Shown: positions 1 to 7,703, counted from the first letter of the stretch. The stretch is DNA of 19,701 nucleotides from JBBQNJ01 sp038329845 (GCA_038329845.1 JBBQNJ010000086.1:1-19701), one strand, 5' to 3'. The notes: generated by a model from the letters alone, not told the origin. Program-made: numbers and translations.

Positions 1-260
1 TCGCTCTGGGCCTCTCGCTGGCGCTTCGGGCTAACACGATGCGATCACCGCCGCTTCGCTCTGGTCCCCTCGCTGGCGCTTCGGGCTAACATGATGCGGT
101 CACCGCCGCTTCGCTCTGGTCCTCTCGCTGGCGCTTCGGGCTAACATGATGCGGTCACCGCCGCTTCGCTCTGGTCCCCTCTAACATGATGCGTTCACCG
201 CCGTTTCGCTCTGGTCCTCTCGCTGGCGCTTCGGGCTAACACGATGCGGTCACCGCCGCT
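1..260. repeat. 55-bp tandem repeat array, five copies
   Basis: Five head-to-tail copies start at 1, 56, 111, 166 and 206. Four are 55 bp and differ at a few positions. The fourth is only 40 bp because 15 bp (the CGCTGGCGCTTCGGG part) is missing. The array begins at the window edge and probably continues leftwards. There is no spacer sequence between units, so it is not a CRISPR array. The unit length is not a multiple of three and I see no convincing coding frame. Each complete unit contains CTCGCTGGCGCTTCGGGCTA, which I recall (unverified) as a common intergenic motif in planctomycete genomes. Confidence 0.95.
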
Positions 261-266
261 TGGCCG

Positions 267-800
267 CTAGGATCTTGCACGCAGCGCCAGGATCAATTCG
301 ACTTCGCCCTTGGGGCGATCGGTGGCTTGGGCGATGTCCTGGGCACAGCGGCCATCGTCCGCGAGGCGATAGATTTCCGCGTGACGTTCATCGGGCTCGG
401 GATCGGTTCGCGCCAGACGCATCGGCGGTCGGAACGCCGGGCGGCCGTCCGCGTTCGCCGTCAAGGCCTTTAATTCGGCGATTTTTTCATCGGCTTCGTG
501 GATCAACTGCTCGAGCTTCGCCGCTCGGGTGTCTAGCTGGGCGCTGATCTGGCGGGCCATCGCCGACAGCTCGACGAGCAACAGGTTCATCTGGCTCTCG
601 ACCTGGCGCTGACGGGCGAGGTTGCTGCCGAAGAGGGGCTGTCGTTTGTCCAGCGGATCTTTCTTGCGGAAGGCGGGGCGAAACAGCGTGTACGCGATGG
701 TCAGCCCGCCCAGGGCGATGAGCAGCCACTTGCCGGTGTCATCGCCGAGCATGGATTGGCCCGAGGCGATCGAGGCGGAAATGACCCATTCAGCGTCCAT
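267..800 (-). CDS. single-pass membrane protein with coiled coil and C-terminal HTH-like domain (DUF6115/DUF2802-like)
   Basis: Function is not established. Numbered from the longest frame (TTG at 839), a hydrophobic segment lies at about residues 38-54 (WLLIALGGLTIAYTLF), followed by a basic stretch, a predicted coiled coil at about 72-127, and a C-terminal helix-turn-helix-like module at about 153-187. That module (EIYRLADDGRCAQDIA, then KGEVELIL) resembles the C-terminus of DUF6115/DUF2802 proteins, which are often encoded in flagellar gene clusters of other bacteria. The ATG at 800 (177 aa) is chosen over the in-frame TTG at 839 (190 aa). Neither has a strong Shine-Dalgarno, so the start is uncertain. 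It is divergent from the LOG-family gene. The family assignment is from the motif only. Confidence 0.72.
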   Translation of the reverse strand: MDAEWVISASIASGQSMLGDDTGKWLLIALGGLTIAYTLFRPAFRKKDPLDKRQPLFGSNLARQRQVESQMNLLLVELSAMARQISAQLDTRAAKLEQLIHEADEKIAELKALTANADGRPAFRPPMRLARTDPEPDERHAEIYRLADDGRCAQDIAQATDRPKGEVELILALRARS

Positions 801-925
801 GCCGGCGCTTACTATCCCCGATCCAAGGCCATGAATCAACCACCCGCCGGCGCCGGTAGCGGACCATCGGGCGGGCCGGAAGGATGGGGGGGGATGGGCG
901 CATCGAGAAAAAGCCGGACAATGGG

Positions 926-1522
926 ATGATGCGTCCGAAGCGAATCGCCGCCGTCACCGTTTACTGCTCCTCGAGCAGCCGGATTCTGCGAGTTCATTTT
1001 GATGCGGCGGCGGAACTGGGCCAGGCGATCGCGCGAGAGGGTTGGACGCTGGTCTACGGCGGGAACCTTGTCGGGCTGATGGCGACGCTGGCCGATTCAG
1101 CGCGCGGGGCCGGCGGGAGAGTGATCGGGATCACGCCGCAATTGATGGTGGACAAGGGAATCTGCGATCGGCAGTGCGTGGAACTTCTGGTAACGGCGGA
1201 CATGCGGCAAAGAAAGGCGTTAATGGAACAGCGCGGGGATGCGTTTATCGCCATGCCGGGGGGACTGGGAACGCTGGAGGAGATTTTTGAGATCATTGTC
1301 GGCCGCCAGCTCGGCTTCCATGACAAGCCGATCGTGATCCTGAACGTGGCGGGATATTATGACCCGTTGCTGGCGATGCTCGAACATGGGATCGAACAGT
1401 ACTTCATCAAGGCTCGAGCCCGAGAGCTGTATTTCGTGGCCGACGGTGCCGCCGCGGCGATCGGCTATCTTCGAGCGCAGCAGGGAGAGGGGGAGGGAGA
1501 GGGAGAGGGGGAGCGGGACTGA
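926..1522 (+). CDS. LOG family protein (TIGR00730), probable nucleoside 5'-monophosphate phosphoribohydrolase
   Basis: The family cleaves the N-glycosidic bond of (cytokinin) riboside 5'-monophosphates to free base and ribose 5-phosphate in the cytosol. Visible hallmarks are the Rossmann-like beginning RIAAVTVYCSSSS, YGGNLVGLMATLAD, the MRQRKALME helix and the signature PGGLGTLEEIFE. Together these are diagnostic of LOG/lysine-decarboxylase-like proteins. The physiological substrate in bacteria is usually unknown. An in-frame ATG at 884 would add 14 polar residues that the family lacks. The ATG pair at 926/929, just before the conserved fold, is preferred (198 aa). The protein ends in an unusual low-complexity (Gly-Glu)n tail. 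It is divergent from the 267-800 gene. Confidence 0.9.
   Translation: MMRPKRIAAVTVYCSSSSRILRVHFDAAAELGQAIAREGWTLVYGGNLVGLMATLADSARGAGGRVIGITPQLMVDKGICDRQCVELLVTADMRQRKALMEQRGDAFIAMPGGLGTLEEIFEIIVGRQLGFHDKPIVILNVAGYYDPLLAMLEHGIEQYFIKARARELYFVADGAAAAIGYLRAQQGEGEGEGEGERD
1484..1513 (+). repeat. GGRGAG microsatellite coding a (Gly-Glu)5 tail
   Basis: Ten consecutive codons alternate GGA/GGG with GAG, immediately before the last codons of the LOG-family gene. The tract is a near-perfect 6-bp repeat. Changes of a whole unit would keep the reading frame; changes of one or two bases would alter only the final residues. Confidence 0.9.
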
Positions 1523-1667
1523 CAAGGCGACAACACGACGAGACGGGAAATTATCCCGCTCGCGGCCTTCGGCGAGACACCCACAATGACTCGGAGTGAG
1601 CGGCGAAAATCCGACTGCGGTTGGAGCGAAAATCCGACTCACGCGGCGGAGAAGACCCGAAAAGCAA

Positions 1668-1749
1668 ATTCTCTCGCAACGACGCCACGAAATACGGAAA
1701 AAACCTACCCTTTGTCTTCCGTTGCGTCGTTATGCCGTGGCGAGAGAAT
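1668..1749. repeat. 82-bp inverted-repeat element, copy 1
   Basis: The ends are perfect 10-bp inverted repeats (ATTCTCTCGC and GCGAGAGAAT). The inner arms keep a periodic pattern of ACGACGC-like words, and the centre is A/T-richer. A second, diverged copy with the same left end lies at 8578-8656. No transposase is present, so this is a non-autonomous or REP-like intergenic element. The precise family is unknown to me. Confidence 0.85.
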
Positions 1750-1890
1750 CCTCTTTTGTCATACCACTCGCGACGTTCAGCGACCCCCACTCTCACTCGG
1801 AACCTGCGGGGTATCCCGTGTCTCACGAAGCGAATTGTCTCAATAGTGCCGGCAAGCGGTATAAGAACGCGGAGACCCCACAGACCGGCA

Positions 1891-1922
1891 AATTGGTGGG
1901 GATAAACCCCACCCTGCGGGGC
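1891..1922. repeat. GATGAACCCCACCC-family repeat, short copy (hairpin)
   Basis: The segment contains a perfect 7-bp stem, GGTGGGG (1895-1901) and CCCCACC (1907-1913), and matches the right arm of the longer copies at 2867-2931 and 6576-6632. It sits 14 bases beyond the stop codon of the prepilin-like gene on the minus strand, so it could act as a 3' structure. A T-tract is lacking, so I do not call it a terminator. Confidence 0.75.
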
Positions 1923-1935
1923 TGCCCTCCATCGC

Positions 1936-2844
1936 CTATTTCTCGACCGTCGTCCGGATATTCCAATTTCCCCGGTATGCCCCATTGGCGTCGCGACTGA
2001 TGTCCGGGCGCCAGCCGTAGCGGTCCTCGGGGACCATCCAGCCGTAGGCCAGGTTGTGGAACGCCGGGCCGGATTGATAGACCAGCCGCGTGCGGTTGGG
2101 CTGCCACTCGACATGCCCGTCGGCGAAGAGGAAATTGGCCCCGCCCATGTGGCGATCAAAGTCCCAATGCGGCGGGCCATCCCCTGGCTCGGGCAATCCG
2201 CCGCGAACAAAGACTCGCTCGCCTTCGGTTCGGATTTCCACCATCAGCACTTTCGAGCTGGTGTTGCGGATTCGGGAATACTTGCTGAACTTCGGCAGTG
2301 TTTCGGGCGTGGTGTACTTGCTCCCCGGGCTGCCCCACAGGCAGGTTCCTCCGGTGGTGCCCGAGCCGTTGGGTCCATCGCTTGGCTGGGGCACGGCGTA
2401 ACAGGCTCCCTCGACCCGCCCCGGTGCCGGGACCGTCGCCCGCCACCACAACGCCCGCGCCGCCGGGCAAGCGTACTTCAACTGGACCCAGACGGTCTTG
2501 CCGTAGGCCGTGCCCGAAACGAACGAACTGCCTTCGTTGTAATAGGCGAACTCCTTGGGATGCTTGATCAACCCGGCATCGGCGATCATGTCGCTCCAGA
2601 TAATGCTTCCGCTTCCGAATTGTCCGCTGACGCCGCTCCAGGTGGGCACCGGCAGCGCCCCGCCCTGGGCATTGACGTACATCAGAAGCGTCAACCCGAT
2701 CTGGCGCATGCTCGAGGCACACTGCACGGACTGCGCCGATTGCCGCGCCTTGTTCAGCGCTGGCAGCAGGATCGCCACCAAAATGGCGATAATCCCGATC
2801 ACGACAAGCAATTCCACCAAGGTAAACGCTCTATACTTCTTCAT
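1936..2844 (-). CDS. prepilin-type N-terminal cleavage/methylation protein with H-X9-DG domain (pseudopilin-like)
   Basis: Expected to be processed by a type IV prepilin peptidase and assembled in, or associated with, a type II secretion/type IV pilus-like structure. The N-terminus reads MKKYRAFTLVELLVVIGIIA: a short basic leader, then the cleavage motif with F and E5, running into the long hydrophobic helix. Near the C-terminus HMGGANFLFADGHVEW fits H, nine residues, then DG exactly, the signature of the prepilin-processing-associated H-X9-DG family (related to DUF1559). At 302 aa the length is usual. The ATG at 2844 is preferred over an in-frame GTG at 2850 because AGAGG lies 7 bases upstream of the ATG. 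Residues after the helix (ALNKARQSAQSVQCASSMRQ) closely match the second pseudopilin at 7774-8469, indicating paralogues. Substrate or partner is unknown. Confidence 0.93.
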   Translation of the reverse strand: MKKYRAFTLVELLVVIGIIAILVAILLPALNKARQSAQSVQCASSMRQIGLTLLMYVNAQGGALPVPTWSGVSGQFGSGSIIWSDMIADAGLIKHPKEFAYYNEGSSFVSGTAYGKTVWVQLKYACPAARALWWRATVPAPGRVEGACYAVPQPSDGPNGSGTTGGTCLWGSPGSKYTTPETLPKFSKYSRIRNTSSKVLMVEIRTEGERVFVRGGLPEPGDGPPHWDFDRHMGGANFLFADGHVEWQPNRTRLVYQSGPAFHNLAYGWMVPEDRYGWRPDISRDANGAYRGNWNIRTTVEK

Positions 2845-2866
2845 CGTCACACCTCTTCGATTTGCA

Positions 2867-2931
2867 GGCGGGGTTCATCTCCACCGCCGCTCGAGCGCCA
2901 ATATCGATGGGGATGAACCCCACCCTACGGG
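2867..2931. repeat. GATGAACCCCACCC-family repeat, full inverted copy
   Basis: The left arm GGCGGGGTTCATC (2867-2879) and right arm GATGAACCCCACC (2912-2924) pair at 12 of 13 positions around a centre containing CTCGAG. The element lies within the 5' region of the prepilin-like gene, ending 22 bases before its ATG. A diverged full-length copy is at 6576-6632 and a short one at 1891-1922. Confidence 0.85.
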
Positions 2932-3035
2932 TCCACGACTGGGAAGCCCAAACGAAAAACCAAGAACACTTCAACACGCCTCTTCCTTCCCTCTGTGCCT
3001 TCGCGCCACCGTGCCTTCTGTCTCTGGCCCCCTCT

Positions 3036-4955
3036 TCATTCCCCCACCCTCAGCAATCCCGGCCCGCGGCCGGGACGGGCAACGTCTTTCTCGGTTACGG
3101 GCTTTGCCGAATCATCGTCGCCGTCGAGCTGCACCGGATACGCTTCGCCATGCAATAGGTAGGCCCCACTGAAGGCGCTGCCTGGCGCGACGTCGAATAG
3201 CGGCGACTTAGCCGGGCCTTCCCAGCGCGCCGCGCGGTAGTAGAACCCGCCCAGCAATTCCGATCGACCGTTGTCCGTCGTCTTGATGGCGATGGTTTTG
3301 CCCTCGGTCTTGTGCCCGAACACCCACAGCGATCCGCCGTGGTTTTCCAGCCACGGGTCGAACATCCATTCGGTGTTGATCTGGCGCATCCATGCCCGCT
3401 GAGGATGCATAATTCGCAGCGGCTTGCTGGTCACGTCCTCGATGAATAGCGTGCCAGTTCCCCTCGGTGTGTTGCGATAGCCGTCCTTGAGATCGCAATG
3501 GCGCACGACCAGGGTCTTACTCGAATCATGTTCCAGCAAACCTTGCAGGCGCAGGTGTTCGAGTTCCACCGAGTCGCCGTCGCCGCCCTCGAAGCGCACC
3601 ATCGGCGAGAACTTGCCGACCGCGTTGATCTGTGCCCCCATGCCGATGATCTTGCGGATCGCGCCACGCACGATGATCGTGCGGCTGACGAAATAGACGC
3701 CGTTGGGCAGATAGACTACTTCATGCCCCGAGTCGATCGCGGCCTGAATGCCATCCGTGTCGTCCTTGCCGGGCTTGGCGTCCTCCCAGACCCGTGACAA
3801 CGCAGCACCGTGCGCCAGGACGCTGGTCCATTTCGACAGGTCCGATGAATCGAATCGCGGCGCCTCTTCGATCGGAAGATTCAGCGACTTGGCCGTATCG
3901 GTTCGCCGCGTCACTACGCGATTGGCGTATTCGTCGATCCGCCCGCCCGGCGGCGGCGCCATCTGGACCATCGGCTCGGTGCGCCGATCCTTGATCGCGT
4001 AACCATACCCTCGCACCGCGACGTTGCGCACAAAGAGCATCCCCTCGGCCGCGATGGCGCCGGCGCCGGCATCGCCGCCGAGAAGTTGCGAATCCAGCAG
4101 CACCAACCCGGATTTCGTCCCCTCGCAGGAGATCGCCGTGACCCGGTTGTCGCTATGCAGTTGGCGAAGATTCAACAGGTTGTCGCGGACCTTGATGCCC
4201 GCGACTCGCTGGCCGGTGAGCGTGATCCATTCGCAGGTCATGCTGTATTCATCGCCGAAGATCGTCATGCCGTAATCGAACCCGCGAACTTCGACGCGCT
4301 GGATCAGTCCCGGCCCCGGCGCGAATCGCTCCATCCCGATCCCGGCGTATCCCGAACCGTTGGCGGCGTGGATCAGCACATCGGTGATGGCACCGCGATT
4401 GTTCACCATGTAGTCGATGCCCATGGCGCCGGCGTTGCCGGCGCCGGCATCGATTGTGAGGTTCGAGATGTAATGCCGAAACGCCCGGTTGCCGGCCCCG
4501 ACGGCGTTCTGCTTGGGATTTTCGGCCTCCGAGCCGGTCATGATCATGCCGCGCGGCTTCGAGCGATCGTCAAATCCGCGGGCACGGTCCGCCAGCCGCA
4601 GCACCACCCCGTCGCGGCTCTGCCCGATCAGGTTCATCCCCGCACGCCAGCCATTCCACTTGTCGCTCTTTCCCTCGACGGGTTTGCTCTTGCTATAGAT
4701 CGTGTCCGACAGCAGGTACACACCATTGGGAAAGTAAACGAACCGCGGCGCGCCGTAGCGGATGCTGTGATCCAGCGCATACGAGACGGCGGCCTGAATC
4801 GCGTTGGTATCATCGGTCTTCCCATCGCCGACGGCCCCATGATCGCGCACATTGACGACCCCGGCATCGTCGGGAAATTGCACCTCCGCGGCCCAGGCAC
4901 TCTGCCCCGCCGCCAGGATCAGCAACCCGAAAAATAATGACGAAAGGGTTTTCAT
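3036..4955 (-). CDS. secreted pectate-lyase-superfamily (right-handed beta-helix) protein
   Basis: Probably a polysaccharide-binding or -degrading exoprotein. The first 23 residues of the 639-aa product form a signal peptide (MKTLSSLFFGLLILAAGQSA, then WAA). Two copies of the PF12708-type opening follow. The first, at about 33-85, is VNVRDHGAVGDGKTDDTNAI with FPNGVYLLSDTI. The second, at about 381-432, is KDDTDGIQAAIDSG with YLPNGVYFVSRTI. Repeated short strands between and after them fit a beta-helix with two lobes. The catalytic residues and substrate cannot be read off. An in-frame GTG at 5048 would start inside the upstream gene's terminator and add 31 residues before the signal peptide, so the ATG at 4955 is chosen. 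No clear Shine-Dalgarno is seen. The upstream terminator implies its own promoter or partial read-through. Confidence 0.9.
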   Translation of the reverse strand: MKTLSSLFFGLLILAAGQSAWAAEVQFPDDAGVVNVRDHGAVGDGKTDDTNAIQAAVSYALDHSIRYGAPRFVYFPNGVYLLSDTIYSKSKPVEGKSDKWNGWRAGMNLIGQSRDGVVLRLADRARGFDDRSKPRGMIMTGSEAENPKQNAVGAGNRAFRHYISNLTIDAGAGNAGAMGIDYMVNNRGAITDVLIHAANGSGYAGIGMERFAPGPGLIQRVEVRGFDYGMTIFGDEYSMTCEWITLTGQRVAGIKVRDNLLNLRQLHSDNRVTAISCEGTKSGLVLLDSQLLGGDAGAGAIAAEGMLFVRNVAVRGYGYAIKDRRTEPMVQMAPPPGGRIDEYANRVVTRRTDTAKSLNLPIEEAPRFDSSDLSKWTSVLAHGAALSRVWEDAKPGKDDTDGIQAAIDSGHEVVYLPNGVYFVSRTIIVRGAIRKIIGMGAQINAVGKFSPMVRFEGGDGDSVELEHLRLQGLLEHDSSKTLVVRHCDLKDGYRNTPRGTGTLFIEDVTSKPLRIMHPQRAWMRQINTEWMFDPWLENHGGSLWVFGHKTEGKTIAIKTTDNGRSELLGGFYYRAARWEGPAKSPLFDVAPGSAFSGAYLLHGEAYPVQLDGDDDSAKPVTEKDVARPGRGPGLLRVGE

Positions 4956-5015
4956 GGGATTGGGTTCAATCGCCGCCCATGCCCCCCCGACTGCGGGCAG
5001 GGGCGTGAGGTTACG

Positions 5016-5056
5016 CTTTAAGAAAGCCTCCCGATGGATACGCTCCACCGGGAGGC
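5016..5056 (-). terminator. intrinsic terminator of the PEP-CTERM gene
   Basis: On the minus strand an 8-bp G/C-rich stem (GCCTCCCG with CGGGAGGC) extends through a G-U wobble and TGGA/TCCA, giving 13 pairs around a 5-base GCGTA loop, followed by TTTCTT. The wobble pairs only in RNA made from the minus strand (it is A-C on the other strand), which supports this direction. It begins 16 bases after the PEP-CTERM stop codon. Confidence 0.88.
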
Positions 5057-5072
5057 TGAAGTTTCAAACAAA

Positions 5073-6437
5073 TCAGGCAGTCCGGCGTCGGCGCAAGGCC
5101 AGCAAACCGGTGGCCGCCAGCAGCCCCATGGACGCCGGCTCGGGGATCGCCAAGGTGATGACCGAATTGCTTCCGGTTCCGTAGTCGATGCTGTAGCCGG
5201 CACCCAGCCCGTTCACCGTCCCGAACGTCCCGGTTCGCGTCCCACTGTAGCTGGTGATGACATAGCTGCTGCCGTCGAATGCCCCACCGAGCGAGAGCAG
5301 ATCGAGCGTGGAGCCGGCATTCAGGTTCAGGTCGCCGAGGATATCCACGCGATCGGCGCTGGAGGCGGCGCCAACATCCACCCGCAGGACGCTGTTGGCG
5401 TTCAGGTTGACCGTGGTGGCGACGCCGAGGCTGCCCAAGGTCAGGTCGGTCGTGTCCGTGTTGTCTTCCCCGGGCCAAAGAATTGCTTGGGCGGTGGCGC
5501 CCGAGCCGGTGAAATTGAACGTCTTGGCGCTATCGGCCAGGACGACCAACCCCGATCCTCCCAGTTGGCCATTGCCGCTCCCGCTGGACTGGGAATTGAC
5601 CGCATAATTGCCCCCTCCAATGTGCGAGCCATTGATCGTGAACACCCCGTTGTTAATCGTGGTGGTTCCCGAATAGGTGCTGGCACTGGTGGAGGTGAAC
5701 ACCTGATCGATGCCACTGGTCGCGGCGTTGGTTCGACCGTTGATGACGTTGAGATTCCCGGTGATCGAGCCGGCGAAGGTCGCCGAGCCGCCTCCTCCGT
5801 AACCGAAATGCAGCGTCTTGGTGGTTCCCGTGGAATTGGTGACCACGGCCAATGAACTCGATCCGACCACCTTGAACGCGCCGTTCCCCGTTCCCACACT
5901 GTTCTGATAGTCCACCGTCCCGCCATTCAGTTGCAGCGGGCCGGGGTTGTTGGCGCTCGCGGTCAGGATCAACTTGCCGGCACCGTTCTTGGTCAAGGTT
6001 CGGCTGGTGCCGCCGTAATCGAAGGTGGTGAAGGTGATGGACGTGGACGTGCTCTGCACGTCGAACGTCTTGTTGTTGAAGCGAAAGCTGTTGCTGATCG
6101 TGTGGTTGCTGGCGCTGGCACTGCCCTCGACGGTGACGGCCCCGTAGATTTCGCTGTTGCTCACGTTGCCGGACAACGTGTAATTCGCTCCGGCGGTGCT
6201 GAGAAACTTCAGCGTCCCAAAGGTGGTGGATGGAGAGTTGGTGACCGCATACGTGGCGGCCGCGCCGAATTCGAGCGCGTTTCCGCTCGCAGGCGCACTG
6301 TCGCCGACCCAGTTCAAACCGTCGGTCCAAACGCCGCTCTCGCTACCGTCCCAAACCACGGCGGCGTGGGTAAAGGCGGCGGATGCGGCCAAGGCCAAAG
6401 CGGCCGTTCCGATGGTGAGGATGTGATTTCTTCGCAT
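5073..6437 (-). CDS. PEP-CTERM sorting domain protein with autotransporter-associated beta-strand repeats
   Basis: An exported surface protein of 454 aa. The signal peptide is residues 1-26 (MRRNHILTIGTAALALAASA, then AFTHAA). The body is Gly/Ser/Thr/Asn-rich and contains repeats typical of autotransporter-associated beta-strand modules, such as LTKNGAGKLILTASANN followed by LQLNGGTVDY, and STYSGTTTINNGVFTING. The last about 24 residues (IPEPASMGLLAATGLLALRR plus Arg-rich end) are a textbook PEP-CTERM signal: PEP motif, hydrophobic helix, basic tail. In such systems an exosortase processes and anchors or releases the protein; no exosortase gene is in this window. Start: GGAGG lies 8 bases upstream of the ATG at 6437; longer in-frame starts are rejected. 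A strong terminator follows. Confidence 0.94.
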   Translation of the reverse strand: MRRNHILTIGTAALALAASAAFTHAAVVWDGSESGVWTDGLNWVGDSAPASGNALEFGAAATYAVTNSPSTTFGTLKFLSTAGANYTLSGNVSNSEIYGAVTVEGSASASNHTISNSFRFNNKTFDVQSTSTSITFTTFDYGGTSRTLTKNGAGKLILTASANNPGPLQLNGGTVDYQNSVGTGNGAFKVVGSSSLAVVTNSTGTTKTLHFGYGGGGSATFAGSITGNLNVINGRTNAATSGIDQVFTSTSASTYSGTTTINNGVFTINGSHIGGGNYAVNSQSSGSGNGQLGGSGLVVLADSAKTFNFTGSGATAQAILWPGEDNTDTTDLTLGSLGVATTVNLNANSVLRVDVGAASSADRVDILGDLNLNAGSTLDLLSLGGAFDGSSYVITSYSGTRTGTFGTVNGLGAGYSIDYGTGSNSVITLAIPEPASMGLLAATGLLALRRRRTA

Positions 6438-6499
6438 GTTCGTTGCCTCCGATAAAAGGATTCCGCACTTCCGTTCCCGCCGCCGAACGCCGACTGGCG

Positions 6500-6516
6500 G
6501 AATAAACGTTGCCGGG
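6500..6516. promoter_or_regulatory. possible weak LacI-type operator half-site upstream of the PEP-CTERM gene
   Basis: The core AAACGTT matches the two operators proposed at 7660-7676 and 8510-8526, but only about 9 of 17 positions agree overall and the right half diverges. It lies about 63 bases upstream of the PEP-CTERM start codon, inside the intergenic region. I list it only as a candidate third regulon site. Confidence 0.25.
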
Positions 6517-6575
6517 GTCGCCCGGTTCATCCGTTCGTCATCAACTATTGTTCCGTTCAACCATTCTTCAATCTC

Positions 6576-6632
6576 AGGTCCATCCCCACCACTCGAGAGC
6601 CAAAATCGGTAAGAATGAACTCCACCCTACAG
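6576..6632. repeat. GATGAACCCCACCC-family repeat, diverged full copy
   Basis: Aligns end to end with the 2867-2931 element: shared words include CTCGAG, GCCAA-ATCG and CCACCCTAC, with a 3-bp gap and scattered substitutions. Its right end overlaps the last codons and TAG stop of the lacI-family gene, whose stop therefore lies within the repeat. Confidence 0.75.
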
Positions 6633-7655
6633 CTTCAACTCCGCACACGTCTGTCCCGGCTCGAAATCGAACGCCACCGTCTTCGGCGGCAGCGACGTGC
6701 CCGGGGAACGCACCTTTTCCATCAACATCCGCATCGCCTCAGCGCCGACCTGTTGCTCCGGTGACAACGCCGTGGTGATGATCCGCCCGATCGTGTCCAT
6801 CGCCTTCGGCTCGAATGTCGCTATCGACAGATCCCGCGGAATCTCCAATCCCAGGCTCACCGCCGCGATATTCACAAATGCCACGTTGGATCCGCTGTAC
6901 GCGATGACGGCGGTGGGACGATCCTCGGCCTCGAGCATCGTCCGCAGCAAACGCACGCGGTCCTCGGCGAGGCTGTCGCCACGGGTCCGGATGAACTGCG
7001 GCGTCAACCCCGCCTGCCGCATCGCCCGCTCGTAACCGGCGGCACGATCCACGGCACTGTAATGCAGCGAGTCCGACGGCTCGCTCCACCAGTGGGAAAT
7101 ATCTACGTACGCAATCCGCTTGTGTCCCAACTCAAGCACATATTCGGTGAGCGTGACGCCGACGGCCAGATCGTCGGGATGGACGCAATCGGTGTCGTGA
7201 CGCGAGTTGATCCAGACGCTGGGGATGCGGTTGCCCCGGATAACTTCCACAAGCGTCGAGGGGATCAGGTGGGTGTAGTTGATGAGCAGGCCATCGCTGT
7301 GGGCTTGCCGCAGGCATCCCGGCACCCCCCAGGTGGCGATCAGGTCGTCGTCCGGCAGCATCGACACCTGAAGCTGCATCCTCGCAGCGATCAGTTCATC
7401 CTGGATCCCGCGCAACAGCCCCGGCGACAACGTGCTTCGTCCGGCGGCGGTACCCAGCAGCAGCGAAATCACTCCGAACCGCCCGCTGACCGTCGCCCGC
7501 GCCGCCGCGTTGGGCAGATAATCCAGCTCCCGGGCCATGTCGAGAACCCGCTGCCGCGTCTCGGGCGAAACTCGACCCTTCCCATTGAGCGCAAGGCTCA
7601 CGGTGGGATAACTCATCCCAATCCGCCGGGCGATTTCTTTGATGGTAGCAGCCAT
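6627..7655 (-). CDS. LacI family transcriptional regulator
   Basis: A 342-aa cytosolic DNA-binding repressor/activator responding to an unknown ligand, most likely a sugar. The N-terminal HTH is complete: TIKEIARRIGMSYPTVSLAL, followed by NGKGRVSPETRQRVLDMARELDYLPNAAAR with the hinge helix. The remainder is a periplasmic-binding-protein-like sensor domain (for example LELGHKRIAYVD, RAAGYERAMRQAGL, EIPRDLSIATFEP, and TTALSPEQQVGAEAMRMLME near the end). Length is normal for the family. The ATG at 7655 has no Shine-Dalgarno; the predicted transcript start is only about 14 bases upstream, giving a very short leader. A predicted operator overlaps the promoter, suggesting autoregulation. It lies among pseudopilin, PEP-CTERM and beta-helix genes on the same strand, the likely targets. 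Confidence 0.95.
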   Translation of the reverse strand: MAATIKEIARRIGMSYPTVSLALNGKGRVSPETRQRVLDMARELDYLPNAAARATVSGRFGVISLLLGTAAGRSTLSPGLLRGIQDELIAARMQLQVSMLPDDDLIATWGVPGCLRQAHSDGLLINYTHLIPSTLVEVIRGNRIPSVWINSRHDTDCVHPDDLAVGVTLTEYVLELGHKRIAYVDISHWWSEPSDSLHYSAVDRAAGYERAMRQAGLTPQFIRTRGDSLAEDRVRLLRTMLEAEDRPTAVIAYSGSNVAFVNIAAVSLGLEIPRDLSIATFEPKAMDTIGRIITTALSPEQQVGAEAMRMLMEKVRSPGTSLPPKTVAFDFEPGQTCAELKL

Positions 7656-7659
7656 ATCA

Positions 7660-7703
7660 GATCAAACGTTTTGTCATTTTACCCTGATTCGTATCGCCGT
7701 CAA
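7660..7703 (-). promoter_or_regulatory. lacI-family gene promoter with overlapping operator
   Basis: On the minus strand a -35 box TTGACG (7698-7703), 16-bp spacer and -10 box TAAAAT (7676-7681) precede the regulator's ATG. Directly downstream, covering the expected start point, is the operator candidate GATCAAACGTTTTGTCA (7660-7676, plus-strand reading) with a perfect AAACGTTT core, typical of LacI-family sites centred on CG. Repression of its own gene is inferred. Confidence 0.7.

Larger units (their letters stand above)
1523..1935. other. 413-bp intergenic region between convergent genes, repeat-rich
   Basis: No protein-coding frame here is convincing. The stretch lies between the convergent ends of the LOG-family gene and the prepilin-like gene. 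It holds a 14-bp direct repeat (GCGAAAATCCGACT, near 1605 and 1627), an 82-bp inverted-repeat element (1668-1749), a 15-bp motif that recurs on the other strand at 14009-14023, and a GGTGGGG/CCCCACC hairpin (1895-1913) belonging to a dispersed repeat family. Confidence 0.8.

Noticed and set aside
1..260. CRISPR array
   Set aside because: The repeated units are directly adjacent with no unique spacers, and no cas gene is present.
4086..4937. Plus-strand open frame (283 codons) antisense to the beta-helix gene
   Set aside because: Shadow frame with no family resemblance; the minus-strand product has two pectate-lyase-type motifs and a signal peptide.
4956..5048. 31-residue N-terminal extension of the beta-helix protein from a GTG at 5048
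   Set aside because: It would start within the terminator of the preceding gene and bury a good signal peptide; the ATG at 4955 is preferred.
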